In this document: piece by piece, positions 36,301-44,989 of the stretch | How positions within the stretch are numbered: position 1 is the stretch's first letter | Layout of the letters: every line of letters starts with the position of its first letter | Assembly (NCBI GenBank): GCA_900696615.1 | Contig: CAADGS010000050.1 | Coordinates: 1 to 48,018, forward strand | DNA from: an uncultured beta proteobacterium | Lineage (GTDB): Bacteria > Pseudomonadota > Gammaproteobacteria > Burkholderiales > Nitrosomonadaceae | Direction of reading: 5' to 3' | DNA: 48,018 nt | The notes under the pieces: model-generated | The model's database searches: none | Told to the model about the DNA's origin: nothing | The model's input: the letters and a program-made list of their open reading frames with translations, nothing else | Made by a program: the position numbers and the translations under genes

Positions 36301-37083
36301 ATGAGTGAGATATATAATAGTTTTCAGAAATACTTTGAAATTGTAATAGCTGATACACACGAATTGCTTGAGATTGTCTATCGACTTCGTTACCAGGTAT
36401 TTTGTTTAGAACATGGTTTCCTTGATGCTTCAGCTTATCCGGATCAGCGAGAAACAGATGATTACGATGATCATTCAGCGCATGCTCTTTTGCGGTTTCG
36501 TTCATCAGGAGATTTCGTTGGTACAGTCCGATTGATATTGTTTAATCCATCACAACCTGACAAGCCATTCCCCGTCGAATTATATACACAAGTTGATCCG
36601 ACACTCTGTAATATCAAGACCCTGCCGCGCCGGCAAGTTGCTGAGATTTCTCGCTCTCTCGTTGTAAAACAGTTTGACCGGCGCAGAGGTGAACGACGTA
36701 AACCTGCTCCCAAGGAATCTTCCCAGGATACAGTTACTGCAGTAGATGATCGTCGTTCTTCCGATCGCCGTTCTTCCGATCGGCGTACTACGCCTCACTT
36801 AAGCTTATTGCTTATGGCGGGTGTAATGCGTATGTCAGCTAAATATGATATCAAGCACTGGTTGTTCGCTACGGAACCAGCCCTGAATCGGTTACTTGGT
36901 TTTTATGGCTTAGATTTCAATCCAATTGGACCACCAGTTAATTATCACGGAATTCGTCGGCCTTATTATATGAAGGTAGAAGATGCGTTAGATAAAATGC
37001 GCGCAGAATACTACGATGCTTGGGAAGTCGTGACAGATTGCGGTCAATATTATCCACTCCCATCGGTTCGTGAAAACAAATAG
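36301..37083 (+). CDS. PEP-CTERM/exosortase system-associated acyltransferase
   Basis: 260 residues with the GNAT-like fold of the autoinducer-synthase-like group: LEIVYRLRYQVFCLEHGFLDASAYPDQRETDDYDDHS-type start, LLRFRSSGDFVGTVRLIL, AEISRSLVVKQFDRR and a late GFYGLDFNPIGPPVNYHG segment. The family is found in genomes with exosortases and resembles LuxI-type N-acyl transferases in its first half. Residues about 122-162 form an arginine-rich, low-complexity insert with DRRSS repeats. It stands 17 bases before the PstS-like gene and so heads an apparent four-gene operon. Confidence 0.88.
   Translation: MSEIYNSFQKYFEIVIADTHELLEIVYRLRYQVFCLEHGFLDASAYPDQRETDDYDDHSAHALLRFRSSGDFVGTVRLILFNPSQPDKPFPVELYTQVDPTLCNIKTLPRRQVAEISRSLVVKQFDRRRGERRKPAPKESSQDTVTAVDDRRSSDRRSSDRRTTPHLSLLLMAGVMRMSAKYDIKHWLFATEPALNRLLGFYGLDFNPIGPPVNYHGIRRPYYMKVEDALDKMRAEYYDAWEVVTDCGQYYPLPSVRENK
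36751..36785 (+). repeat. 15-bp tandem repeat in the acyltransferase gene
   Basis: Two near-identical 15-base units (36751-36765 and 36766-36780, one mismatch) and a partial third encode RRSSD-RRSSD-RR in the acyltransferase insert. The unit is a multiple of three, so changes in copy number would alter length without breaking the frame. Confidence 0.75.
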
Positions 37084-37100
37084 GATTAGGGACATATTTT

Positions 37101-37586
37101 TTGAATCTCTTCCAATTCTTACTACGAATACACACTTCAAATCACTACTTGGTCAGAAATAGAGCGTGTTTAATTTCTGCCCTAGTAATTTGTCTGTTAT
37201 GTTTAATAACTGAAGTAAGAGCGGATAGTCATTATGAAATAGTGACTTATAGAGGAGTTAGCCAGAAAGTAATTTCGGTCAACTCGTTACGATCTATTTT
37301 CAGTATGCATTTAAAAACCTGGCCAGACGGGACCAAGATCAGAGTTTTTGTTTTGCCCGACGAGGATCATTTACATCAAAGTGTTGCCAAGGAAAAACTC
37401 AATGTTTTTCCTTATCAATTAAGGTCTGCGTGGGACCGGATAGTGTATTCAGGAACTGGTCAAGCCCCCAATAAGGTGAATTCAATTGAAGAGATGCGTG
37501 CCATGGTTGCTAATACGCCAGGAGCGATAGGTTATTTATGGAGAGCGAATATTGATGAAAATGTTAACGTGCTCGAAATTAAGTAA
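37101..37586 (+). CDS. PstS-like periplasmic substrate-binding-fold protein
   Basis: 161 residues from a TTG start. A hydrophobic signal (ACLISALVICLLCLI) ends at VRA-D. The mature part has the short PBP-like pattern SLRSIFSMHLKTWPDGTKIRVFVLP, FPYQLRSAWDRIVYSGTGQAPN and ANTPGAIGYLWR, the C-terminal half of phosphate-binding PstS-type proteins reduced to one lobe. It lacks the usual phosphate-loop motifs of full PstS. The stop overlaps the porin start by about 32 bases. It could deliver or sense a small anion for the proteins encoded downstream; this is an inference from position. Confidence 0.75.
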   Translation: MNLFQFLLRIHTSNHYLVRNRACLISALVICLLCLITEVRADSHYEIVTYRGVSQKVISVNSLRSIFSMHLKTWPDGTKIRVFVLPDEDHLHQSVAKEKLNVFPYQLRSAWDRIVYSGTGQAPNKVNSIEEMRAMVANTPGAIGYLWRANIDENVNVLEIK

Positions 37587-38961
37587 ACATTATTTAAGTG
37601 CCTGCAAAAGGATGACCAAGTGGTTGACCTTGTCATTTTGCGTTGGCTGCTTTTTTACAGCGCATGCTCAAGAAGCCAGTAAGGTACAAAAGCAACCTGA
37701 ATTTATAAAATCACCCATTCAATGGCTGCAAACATCCGAGCTACCGGCCGAGTCAACGGTATCAACCGATACAAAGAAACAGCCAGGGTGGATCGGCTCG
37801 ACATTGGATTGGTTTCGAACTTCAAACCTTCCTGGAGATCTTCAATTTCATGGATTTGCTAGCCAAGCCTATATCACAACTTCTGATAATGATGTATTTG
37901 GAAATAGTGATAATGGCGGCAGTTTTGGTCTTACAGAAGCAGGTCTCAATGCGTCAATGAGACCCTTGCCCAGATTACAGGTTTCTGCGCAAGTGTTGTC
38001 GCGCCGCGCCGGTGAAGGAAACAGTGGTATGCCGCGTCTTGATTACGGTTTTATGGATTACCGCATTTATTCTCACGAAGTGAATCAATTTGGCATCCGG
38101 GTGGGCAGATTGAAAAATCCTTTCGGCTTCTATAACGATACGCGCGACGTGGCGCATACTCGTCCGGGTATTTTGTTGCCGCAATCGATCTATTTCGATA
38201 GGGTGCGCAACATAAGTCTCTCTGGAGATTCTGTGCAATTATACGGCGAAGCAGCCGTTTCCAATTGGGGCACGGTGTCGACCCAGTTTGGTGCATTTCT
38301 ACCAATTGTAAATGATAAGGATACGGAGCTTGCGCTTATTGGAGCACTACGACCGGGTCATTTAGATCGGGATGTGTCGTATATAGGCCGCGGGATTTTT
38401 GAAACAAATGATAAACGTCTTCGCCTTGCTGTTAGTGGTATATGGTTAAATACTTCTTATGATCCCCAGCTCAGGTCAGGCGATTTAATTGGCCCCGGCG
38501 CGCTGCAATTTACGCCGGTTTATTTCTCCGCTCAATATAACGCGGAACGATGGAGTTTGACATCTGAATATGCGATACGGCATTTTAAATATAATAATAA
38601 TTTTGGTACCCCAGGTTTGAATAACCTCGATTTCTTTGGCGAAAGCTATTACTTTCAAGGCGAGTACCGCTTTACTCCAAAATGGGAAGGCATAGTACGT
38701 TATGATGCATACTTTGCTAATAGATCAGACCGGGATGGCAGCGATTTCGCTAGACTTACAGGTGCACCTGCGCATGGACGTTATGCCAGAGATATCATGG
38801 TAGGTTTACGTTGGAATGTAACACCGCAATTCATGCTGCGGGCCGAATATCATCATGTTAACGGTACGGGATGGTTATCGAGACTGGACAATCCGGCAAG
38901 TGAAGGTCCACTGGAGAAGAATTGGGATCTTTATGCAATCCAAGCTTCTTTTCGTTTTTAA
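37555..38961 (+). CDS. Outer-membrane beta-barrel porin
   Basis: 468 residues from ATG 37555, with GGAG 11 bases before it; ATG 37612 is an alternative. The signal peptide is KWLTLSFCVGCFFTAHA-Q. The mature protein alternates hydrophobic and polar residues in about 16 predicted strands and ends in QASFRF, the terminal aromatic signature of barrel proteins. The N-terminal plug region contains a duplicated segment (IKSPIQWLQTSELPAES and WIGSTLDWFRTSNLPGDL). The barrel has the IRVGRLKNPFGFYNDTRD element seen in OprO/OprP-like and related porins. The substrate is unknown. It overlaps the PstS-like gene and is followed by the c-di-GMP enzyme. Confidence 0.82.
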   Translation: MKMLTCSKLSKHYLSACKRMTKWLTLSFCVGCFFTAHAQEASKVQKQPEFIKSPIQWLQTSELPAESTVSTDTKKQPGWIGSTLDWFRTSNLPGDLQFHGFASQAYITTSDNDVFGNSDNGGSFGLTEAGLNASMRPLPRLQVSAQVLSRRAGEGNSGMPRLDYGFMDYRIYSHEVNQFGIRVGRLKNPFGFYNDTRDVAHTRPGILLPQSIYFDRVRNISLSGDSVQLYGEAAVSNWGTVSTQFGAFLPIVNDKDTELALIGALRPGHLDRDVSYIGRGIFETNDKRLRLAVSGIWLNTSYDPQLRSGDLIGPGALQFTPVYFSAQYNAERWSLTSEYAIRHFKYNNNFGTPGLNNLDFFGESYYFQGEYRFTPKWEGIVRYDAYFANRSDRDGSDFARLTGAPAHGRYARDIMVGLRWNVTPQFMLRAEYHHVNGTGWLSRLDNPASEGPLEKNWDLYAIQASFRF

Positions 38962-38972
38962 GTAAGACGTTG

Positions 38973-41909
38973 ATGGGTAAAAGTGCCGATTATAAATTGG
39001 AAAAGATCCACATGGCTCCTAGTCGAAAGGAACCCAAATTTCGCAGTCTAAGGTGGAAAATTTCGCTTGGTAGCAGCTTGATATTAATAGCTGTTGTGAC
39101 GCTATTTTGCTTTGTCAGTTATTTGAGTCTGATGGCCAATTTTGAGAATCAGCGCAATACTGACAATTGGCGCTACGAAAGTGAACTCGATAATTTAATC
39201 AAAAATACTTCCCAAAATTTGTACCGCCTGGCTGAAATCATTCCGTTCCTAGATGGGATGAAGAAAGCATTGCTGATAAATGATGGTGAGAGTATCAGTA
39301 AAGTTTTTGATCAGCACTGGTCGTTATTGCAATTTCACAATGGAGTGGAGTTTGCACGTTTTTATAATCCGTCTAGTCAGCTTAATTCGGCTTGGGATAA
39401 TCTAGAATCAGCAATTGACGACGAGGATTTGTTGTCATCCTGGGTGAGGGACGTCAATCATTCTGAGCAGCCGATAAATCCTTTGCTTTGTAGAGACAGT
39501 TGTATTCAATTTATTGCTGCGCCTTTGTTAGTGGATGGAAAAAAAGCCGGCGTGGTGGTTCTGGGCATATCTTTAGCCGATGTATTTCTGGCTTTTCAGC
39601 GAATATTCGGTGCCGACATAGGTTTGCTGGTCAAGGAAAAAGATAGTTCGCAATTACAAGATGCAAGCGAAGCGTTACAGTGGGATTATCAAGTTACAGC
39701 ATTGACTAACAGGGAAAGAAATTACCAGATTCTTATAGAGGTTTCGAAACAGTATTCTGACCTTCAAGAGTTAAAAGAAGGGATACAGATGAGTTGGAAG
39801 GATCAGATTCAACAGATTAAGCTTTTTCACTTGGTTTCGGTTGAGCCTGATAATGCACATTTGATTGTCATTACAGACGTTACACAAACTGTAAATAATA
39901 TTCATGATTCAATCGTTAAAATTGCATTAATTGGTTTGCTCGGACTCATTATTTCTCAAGTTTTACTGTTTTTTATTTTTACAAGACTGCTTGCACGATT
40001 AAAAGATGTAGCCTATGCATTGCCGCTTCTCGCGAGCGGGCAGTTCGAGAATTTCCGTTTGTCTCTTGCGTTGACAAATCAAGCGCACCGTTTCAGCGAT
40101 GAAATTGATAAATTATCTCAAGCTGCTGTTACGCTATCCGTGCAATTGGAAAATCTCGAAAATAAGGTTTCGACCCGGACTAAAATGCTCATTGATCAGA
40201 GGGATGAGCTCAGCAGGGAAAGAGATTTTGTAAGGAACCTGCTGGATACCGCACAAGCTATCGTGTTGACGCAAAATTCTGAAGGTAAAATCATTTCGCT
40301 TAATGCTTACGGAGAAATGCTGACTCGCTACAGCGAGAGAGAACTACTGGGCAAGTCTTTTTTAAGTATTTTGATTCCGGAATATGAATCTTACGATACG
40401 CTGGCCCGTTTTAAAGAAATACACACAGGTCAGAAAATGCAGCTTAGGCATGAGGCGATCACCCATTGTAAAGATGGGTCAACGCGTCATGTTGCCTGGC
40501 TACATTCGCACTTAAGCTGGCATTCCGAAGAAGATCCATCGATTTTATCAGTGGGCTTGGATGTCACTGAATATAAAAGAGTTGAGGGACATTTGGCATG
40601 GTTGGCTGATCATGATCCGTTGACGAACATGTTCAATCGCAGACGTTTCAGCGAAGAACTGGAACAAGTGCTGAGTCGGGCGGAACGTTACCAGCATCCC
40701 GGCGCTTTGCTGTTCTTTGATTTGGATCGCTTTAAATATGTCAATGACACCAGCGGACATCAAGCAGGCGATACGCTCCTGAAGATCGTTGCAAGTATGC
40801 TCACACAAACCATTCGTGCAGATGATATTACCGGTCGGCTTGGAGGCGACGAATTTGCCATTATCTTGCCGGAAATTAACGCAGATGGGGCGATCGAAGT
40901 GGCTAAGAAAGTACTGAATCAATTGGATCAGGCGCAGTTAACGATCAATAATCGTACCCATAAAATCTCAGCTAGCATCGGTATCGCGTTGTTTCCTGAG
41001 CATGGTGAAAATATACATGATCTATTGGCTGCGGCTGATCTTGCCATGTATCAGGCTAAAGCGATGGGGCGCAATGCCTGGTACTTATTTTCCGATAATG
41101 ACCGCAGCCGCGAGCGAATTCATACCTTAGTTTATTGGAAAGAGAAGATTGAATATTCTCATTTGCATGATAATTTCATACTGTATTTCCAGCCTATCAT
41201 GAGTATCAAGTCTAAGGAAGTTTCTCACTATGAAGTCCTGCTTCGCATGCAAGATACGGATGGTACGGTGCGTTCCCCCGCCGATTTTATTCCTGCAGCT
41301 GAACATACTGGATTGATTCATGCCATTGATCATATGGTGTTGCGGAAATCCATTGCGCAAGCCGCTAAAATTTATCAAGCAGGCTATGCCGTCAATTTCT
41401 CAATAAATTTATCTGCACACGCTTTTAATGATCCTGAGCTATTGCCCATTCTCAAACAACAGTTGTTATTACATCAAATAGGTCCCGAAAATCTCATGTT
41501 CGAAATCACCGAAACGGCAGCGTTGGAAGATTTGCCGGGAGCACGCACACTGATGAAAGAAATCAAGGAGCTAGGGTGCGGTTTTGTGTTGGATGATTTT
41601 GGTGTCGGTTTCTCATCTTTTTACTACTTGAGGGAATTGCCGGTAGATGTAGTAAAAATCGATGGTTCATTTATCCGTAATCTATCCGAATGCAGTGATG
41701 ACTTGATTCTGGTCAATGCATTATGTAGTGTGGCTAGAGGGTTTGGAAAAAGAATAACAGCAGAATTCGTTGAGAGTGCTGAAATATTTGCATTAATAGA
41801 AAGGTTGGATATCGATTACGCACAGGGTTATTACATTGGAAAGCCAGCGCCGGCTCATGAATTTATTGCAAAGCAAGAAAGACTGGATGATCGACAACAA
41901 TCGTCGTAG
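38973..41909 (+). CDS. Membrane sensor PAS-GGDEF-EAL protein (c-di-GMP turnover)
   Basis: 978 residues from ATG 38973; ATG 39012, with GGAAAAG 7 bases before it, is an equal candidate. TM1 is at about 35-55, a periplasmic sensor at about 60-300 (with paired cysteines LLCRDSCIQF), TM2 at about 310-335, HAMP, PAS at about 425-530, GGDEF and EAL. RLGGDEF at 624-628 is intact with an RADD I-site before it. The EAL domain opens with EVLLR and keeps NLSAHAF, FEITETA, DDFGVGFSS and KIDGSFI. Both halves look catalytically able, so the net effect on c-di-GMP depends on the sensed signal. The gap to the porin stop is 11 bases. Confidence 0.92.
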   Translation: MGKSADYKLEKIHMAPSRKEPKFRSLRWKISLGSSLILIAVVTLFCFVSYLSLMANFENQRNTDNWRYESELDNLIKNTSQNLYRLAEIIPFLDGMKKALLINDGESISKVFDQHWSLLQFHNGVEFARFYNPSSQLNSAWDNLESAIDDEDLLSSWVRDVNHSEQPINPLLCRDSCIQFIAAPLLVDGKKAGVVVLGISLADVFLAFQRIFGADIGLLVKEKDSSQLQDASEALQWDYQVTALTNRERNYQILIEVSKQYSDLQELKEGIQMSWKDQIQQIKLFHLVSVEPDNAHLIVITDVTQTVNNIHDSIVKIALIGLLGLIISQVLLFFIFTRLLARLKDVAYALPLLASGQFENFRLSLALTNQAHRFSDEIDKLSQAAVTLSVQLENLENKVSTRTKMLIDQRDELSRERDFVRNLLDTAQAIVLTQNSEGKIISLNAYGEMLTRYSERELLGKSFLSILIPEYESYDTLARFKEIHTGQKMQLRHEAITHCKDGSTRHVAWLHSHLSWHSEEDPSILSVGLDVTEYKRVEGHLAWLADHDPLTNMFNRRRFSEELEQVLSRAERYQHPGALLFFDLDRFKYVNDTSGHQAGDTLLKIVASMLTQTIRADDITGRLGGDEFAIILPEINADGAIEVAKKVLNQLDQAQLTINNRTHKISASIGIALFPEHGENIHDLLAAADLAMYQAKAMGRNAWYLFSDNDRSRERIHTLVYWKEKIEYSHLHDNFILYFQPIMSIKSKEVSHYEVLLRMQDTDGTVRSPADFIPAAEHTGLIHAIDHMVLRKSIAQAAKIYQAGYAVNFSINLSAHAFNDPELLPILKQQLLLHQIGPENLMFEITETAALEDLPGARTLMKEIKELGCGFVLDDFGVGFSSFYYLRELPVDVVKIDGSFIRNLSECSDDLILVNALCSVARGFGKRITAEFVESAEIFALIERLDIDYAQGYYIGKPAPAHEFIAKQERLDDRQQSS

Positions 41910-41918
41910 ATTTTTTTG

Positions 41919-43118
41919 CTATTCGGTACGCAACGCATCCACAGGATTTAATTTAGCGGCGCGCATGGCGGGCACCATACCCGATAAAAGTCCGATTATT
42001 ATTGAAATGCACAAAGCACTGAGTACATAATTCCACGGAATATTGACGGGTAGATCACTGATCGATAACTTAAGCAGCCAAGCGATAGTTGCACCGATAG
42101 TCAATCCTGCAAGTCCTCCGATAGTGGAAAGGGCTATGGATTCGAACAGAAAAATCATCCCAATACGTGTACGTGTTGCACCCAATGCAGTAAGGAGACC
42201 GATTTCCGCTATACGTTCGGAAACTGCGATATGCATTAAAGTGACCATGCCCACTGCACCTACCAGTAAGGATATGCCCCCTAACGCTGCGACAGCGAAT
42301 TTTAATACATTGAGTACTGTGGATAAGGTACTGAGCATCTGCTTTTGCGGTTTGACGGTAAAATCCTCACGGCCATGCCGTGCCACGAGAATGCGCTGAA
42401 TATCCTCGACTACAGCCTCTATGGGTGAATCGGGAAAATAGGAAAAATTAATTTCCATGACACCTTGGCGATTAAATACTTCCAATGCACGAGTTGTGGG
42501 GATGAAGACCGTATCGTCCAAATCGAAACCCAGAATATTGCCTTTAGATGCCATTACGCCGATAACCCGGAAGCGTGCTCCGCCGACTTGCAGCAATGCG
42601 CCAAGCGGATTGGTATCACCGAATAATTCATTACGTACTTTCGCGCCTAATACTACGTATGCACGCGGATTGCGCGGATCGTCGTCAGGTAGGAATTGCC
42701 CGGTCTCGACTTGCATGTTAAACGCTCGGGAGAAATCGGGACCCTGCCCATAAGCGGTTACGCGGCGGCTGCGGCCCTGCGCGCGAATTTCAGCATTACC
42801 GACGACGCTGGCATTGGTATATTGCGCATAGCGGCTTTGTTTAAGTGCGATGGCATCTTCGATTGTCAGTAATCGTGCGCTGCCGATGGCACCCAATGAG
42901 CCGCCGTGGGTACTGATTTTTCCGGGAGTAATCGTGACAATGTTGGTGCCAAACTGCGTGAACTCAGATAGCACAAAACGTTGCACACCATCACCGATAG
43001 CAGTCAGCAAAATGACTGCTGCAATGCCCACTGCAATGGCTGAAGCGGACAAAACGGTGCGTAAGCGATGCGCCGTTAACGCTCGCAAGACAAATTGCAA
43101 GGTATCGATTAAGGTCAT
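41919..43118 (-). CDS. ABC transporter permease, MacB/FtsX type (second copy)
   Basis: 399 residues with the MacB topology: TM1 about 20-45 (AIAVGIAAVILLTAIGD), a periplasmic MacB-PCD domain of about 220 residues and three C-terminal membrane helices (FAVAALGGISLLVGAVGMVTLMHIAVSERIAEIGLLTALGAT). It starts within the stop of the other permease gene (4-base overlap) and is a paralogue of it; both open with MTL-x-DTL. The two would form a heterodimer served by the separate ATPase. The EAL gene ends 9 bases away on the other strand. Confidence 0.9.
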   Translation of the reverse strand: MTLIDTLQFVLRALTAHRLRTVLSASAIAVGIAAVILLTAIGDGVQRFVLSEFTQFGTNIVTITPGKISTHGGSLGAIGSARLLTIEDAIALKQSRYAQYTNASVVGNAEIRAQGRSRRVTAYGQGPDFSRAFNMQVETGQFLPDDDPRNPRAYVVLGAKVRNELFGDTNPLGALLQVGGARFRVIGVMASKGNILGFDLDDTVFIPTTRALEVFNRQGVMEINFSYFPDSPIEAVVEDIQRILVARHGREDFTVKPQKQMLSTLSTVLNVLKFAVAALGGISLLVGAVGMVTLMHIAVSERIAEIGLLTALGATRTRIGMIFLFESIALSTIGGLAGLTIGATIAWLLKLSISDLPVNIPWNYVLSALCISIIIGLLSGMVPAMRAAKLNPVDALRTE

Positions 43119-44317
43119 TTTTTACTCAATGCAACGACGGCATCCAGCCGAGCTGCCTTGCTGGCAGGTAGCATACTTGCCAACATGCCAGTAAACAGTG
43201 CCACCGCAATTGCGGCGATGGAGGCCCATACTGGTGCCCAGGCTGGGAGCTGGGGATAAGCTATCCGTACCAGCAAGCTTCCCAGTTGCCCCAGCAGAAA
43301 TCCCAAAACAGCTCCAACCAGCGATAGCCACAGGGCTTCCGCTAGAAACAAGCGGCGGATATCGCCGGACGTGGCGCCAATGGCTTTTAATAGACCGATT
43401 TCCGCAGTGCGTTGGGTAACTGCGACCAGCATCACATTCATGACTAGAATACCGGCGACGATCAAACTAATTGCTGCAATGCCGGCTACTGCCAGCGTCA
43501 GGGTCTGCAAGATCCGGTCAAATGTCTCTAAAATGGCATCTTGTGTAATGACGGTCGTATCATCTTCACCGTCATGACTTTGGCGTAAGCTTGCCAATAT
43601 GGCTTGCTTGGCCGGTTCAATGTCACTGTGACTTTTGGCTTCGATCAGAATACGGAACAATGATGTCGTATTAAACATTGCTTGCGCATAATCGATCGGA
43701 ATAATGACGATTTCATCGGTATTGAATCCCATAGTTTCACCTTGTGATGACAACACACCAGAGACTAAAAAACGGCTGTCCCCCAGTCTAACCCGTTGAC
43801 CGATGGCCTGACTCCGAGGGAAAAATTCTTGTGCAATTTTTGCGCCTAATGCAATTTGTGCGTTGTGCTCGCCACCTTGGGCCAGAAAATTTCCCTGGGC
43901 GAGCTGCATGTGCCGGATCGGTATCAAATCCGCTGTGCTGCCTAACACGGTAACCTCGCGCAATCGATTGGCGGCAGACAATTCCGCTGCACCGACATTA
44001 AGCGGTGCATAACGACGAACTTGTGGCAACCGGCCGAGCAATTGTGCATCTTTCAGGGTGAGATCGCGCGGCGTTTGGCCTAATACAGCACCCAAAAATG
44101 AACCGGATGTTTCCGCGCGGCCGGGTAGAACTACCAGTAAATTAGTACCGATGGAAGAAAATTGATTGATAATATAATTCCTTGCGCCGTCGCCCAATGC
44201 TGTCAGTACTACCACTGCCCCGACACCTAACGCCATGGCCAGTACGATCAGCAATGATCGGATTCGATAACTCATCACCGTTTTAAATGAGGTGTGCAGC
44301 GTGTCAGTGAGTGTCAT
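43115..44317 (-). CDS. ABC transporter permease, MacB/FtsX type (first copy)
   Basis: 400 residues from ATG 44317. An earlier in-frame start at 44344 is unlikely, because the paralogue also begins MTL-x-DTL. It has TM1 (LLIVLAMALGVGAVVVLTALGD), a periplasmic MacB-PCD domain, and three C-terminal helices with AVTQRTAEIGLLKAIGAT. The start overlaps the ATPase stop by 14 bases. With the second permease, the ATPase and the adaptor it should export a lipid, peptide or drug, or drive envelope processes; no TolC-type gene is nearby. Confidence 0.9.
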   Translation of the reverse strand: MTLTDTLHTSFKTVMSYRIRSLLIVLAMALGVGAVVVLTALGDGARNYIINQFSSIGTNLLVVLPGRAETSGSFLGAVLGQTPRDLTLKDAQLLGRLPQVRRYAPLNVGAAELSAANRLREVTVLGSTADLIPIRHMQLAQGNFLAQGGEHNAQIALGAKIAQEFFPRSQAIGQRVRLGDSRFLVSGVLSSQGETMGFNTDEIVIIPIDYAQAMFNTTSLFRILIEAKSHSDIEPAKQAILASLRQSHDGEDDTTVITQDAILETFDRILQTLTLAVAGIAAISLIVAGILVMNVMLVAVTQRTAEIGLLKAIGATSGDIRRLFLAEALWLSLVGAVLGFLLGQLGSLLVRIAYPQLPAWAPVWASIAAIAVALFTGMLASMLPASKAARLDAVVALSKK

Positions 44318-44987
44318 GAAATTGATCCGTAAGAATCTTGCCATCGCGCATGCCTATCTGACGATGTGCGCGTCCGCCCAGTTCTCGGTCATGTGTGACA
44401 ACGATTAGTGTCGTGCCTTGATGATGCAGGTTTTCCAGTAATAACATTACTTCAGCGCCAATTTGATGATCCAGATTGCCGGTGGGTTCATCCGCCAGAA
44501 TTACGCTGGGTTGCATAACTGTAGCGCGTGCAATCGCAACTCGCTGGCGTTGTCCGCCGGAAAGTTCTGCGGGACGATGATTGGCGCGCTGCTTAAGCTC
44601 AAATGCATTTAACGCATCGTTGACACGTCTTTGCCGTTGCTCGGGGGATACGCCGCCAAGAAGAAGAGGAAGTTCGATATTTTCCGCGGCAGTTAGTCGG
44701 GGAACAAGATGGAACGATTGGAAAACAAAGCCGATTTTTTCGCGTCGGATTTGTGCCTGCTCGGTTTCCGATAAATCGGTTACCAATTTTTCATCTAGCT
44801 CATAACGCCCGCTGTCTGGTTTATCGAGTAAACCAATAATATTTAACAGCGTGGATTTTCCAGATCCGGAAGGCCCCATGATGGAGACATATTCGCCTGA
44901 AGTAATTTGCAGATTGATATTGTTGAGCGCATATACTGCCTGATCTCCCATATGAAAGGTACGGCTTATGGCTGTAAGACGAATCAT
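44304..44987 (-). CDS. ABC transporter ATP-binding protein, MacB/LolD type
   Basis: 227 residues. Walker A is GPSGSGKST (about residue 40), the signature [14 protein letters not shown], Walker [13 protein letters not shown] and the switch histidine in VVTHDREL. It belongs to the LolD/MacB/FtsE-like group that powers mechanotransmission-type transporters without a transport channel in the membrane. The start is 2 bases after the adaptor stop and the end overlaps the first permease, so all four genes form one operon. Confidence 0.95.
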   Translation of the reverse strand: MIRLTAISRTFHMGDQAVYALNNINLQITSGEYVSIMGPSGSGKSTLLNIIGLLDKPDSGRYELDEKLVTDLSETEQAQIRREKIGFVFQSFHLVPRLTAAENIELPLLLGGVSPEQRQRRVNDALNAFELKQRANHRPAELSGGQRQRVAIARATVMQPSVILADEPTGNLDHQIGAEVMLLLENLHHQGTTLIVVTHDRELGGRAHRQIGMRDGKILTDQFHDTH

Positions 44988-44989
44988 GT

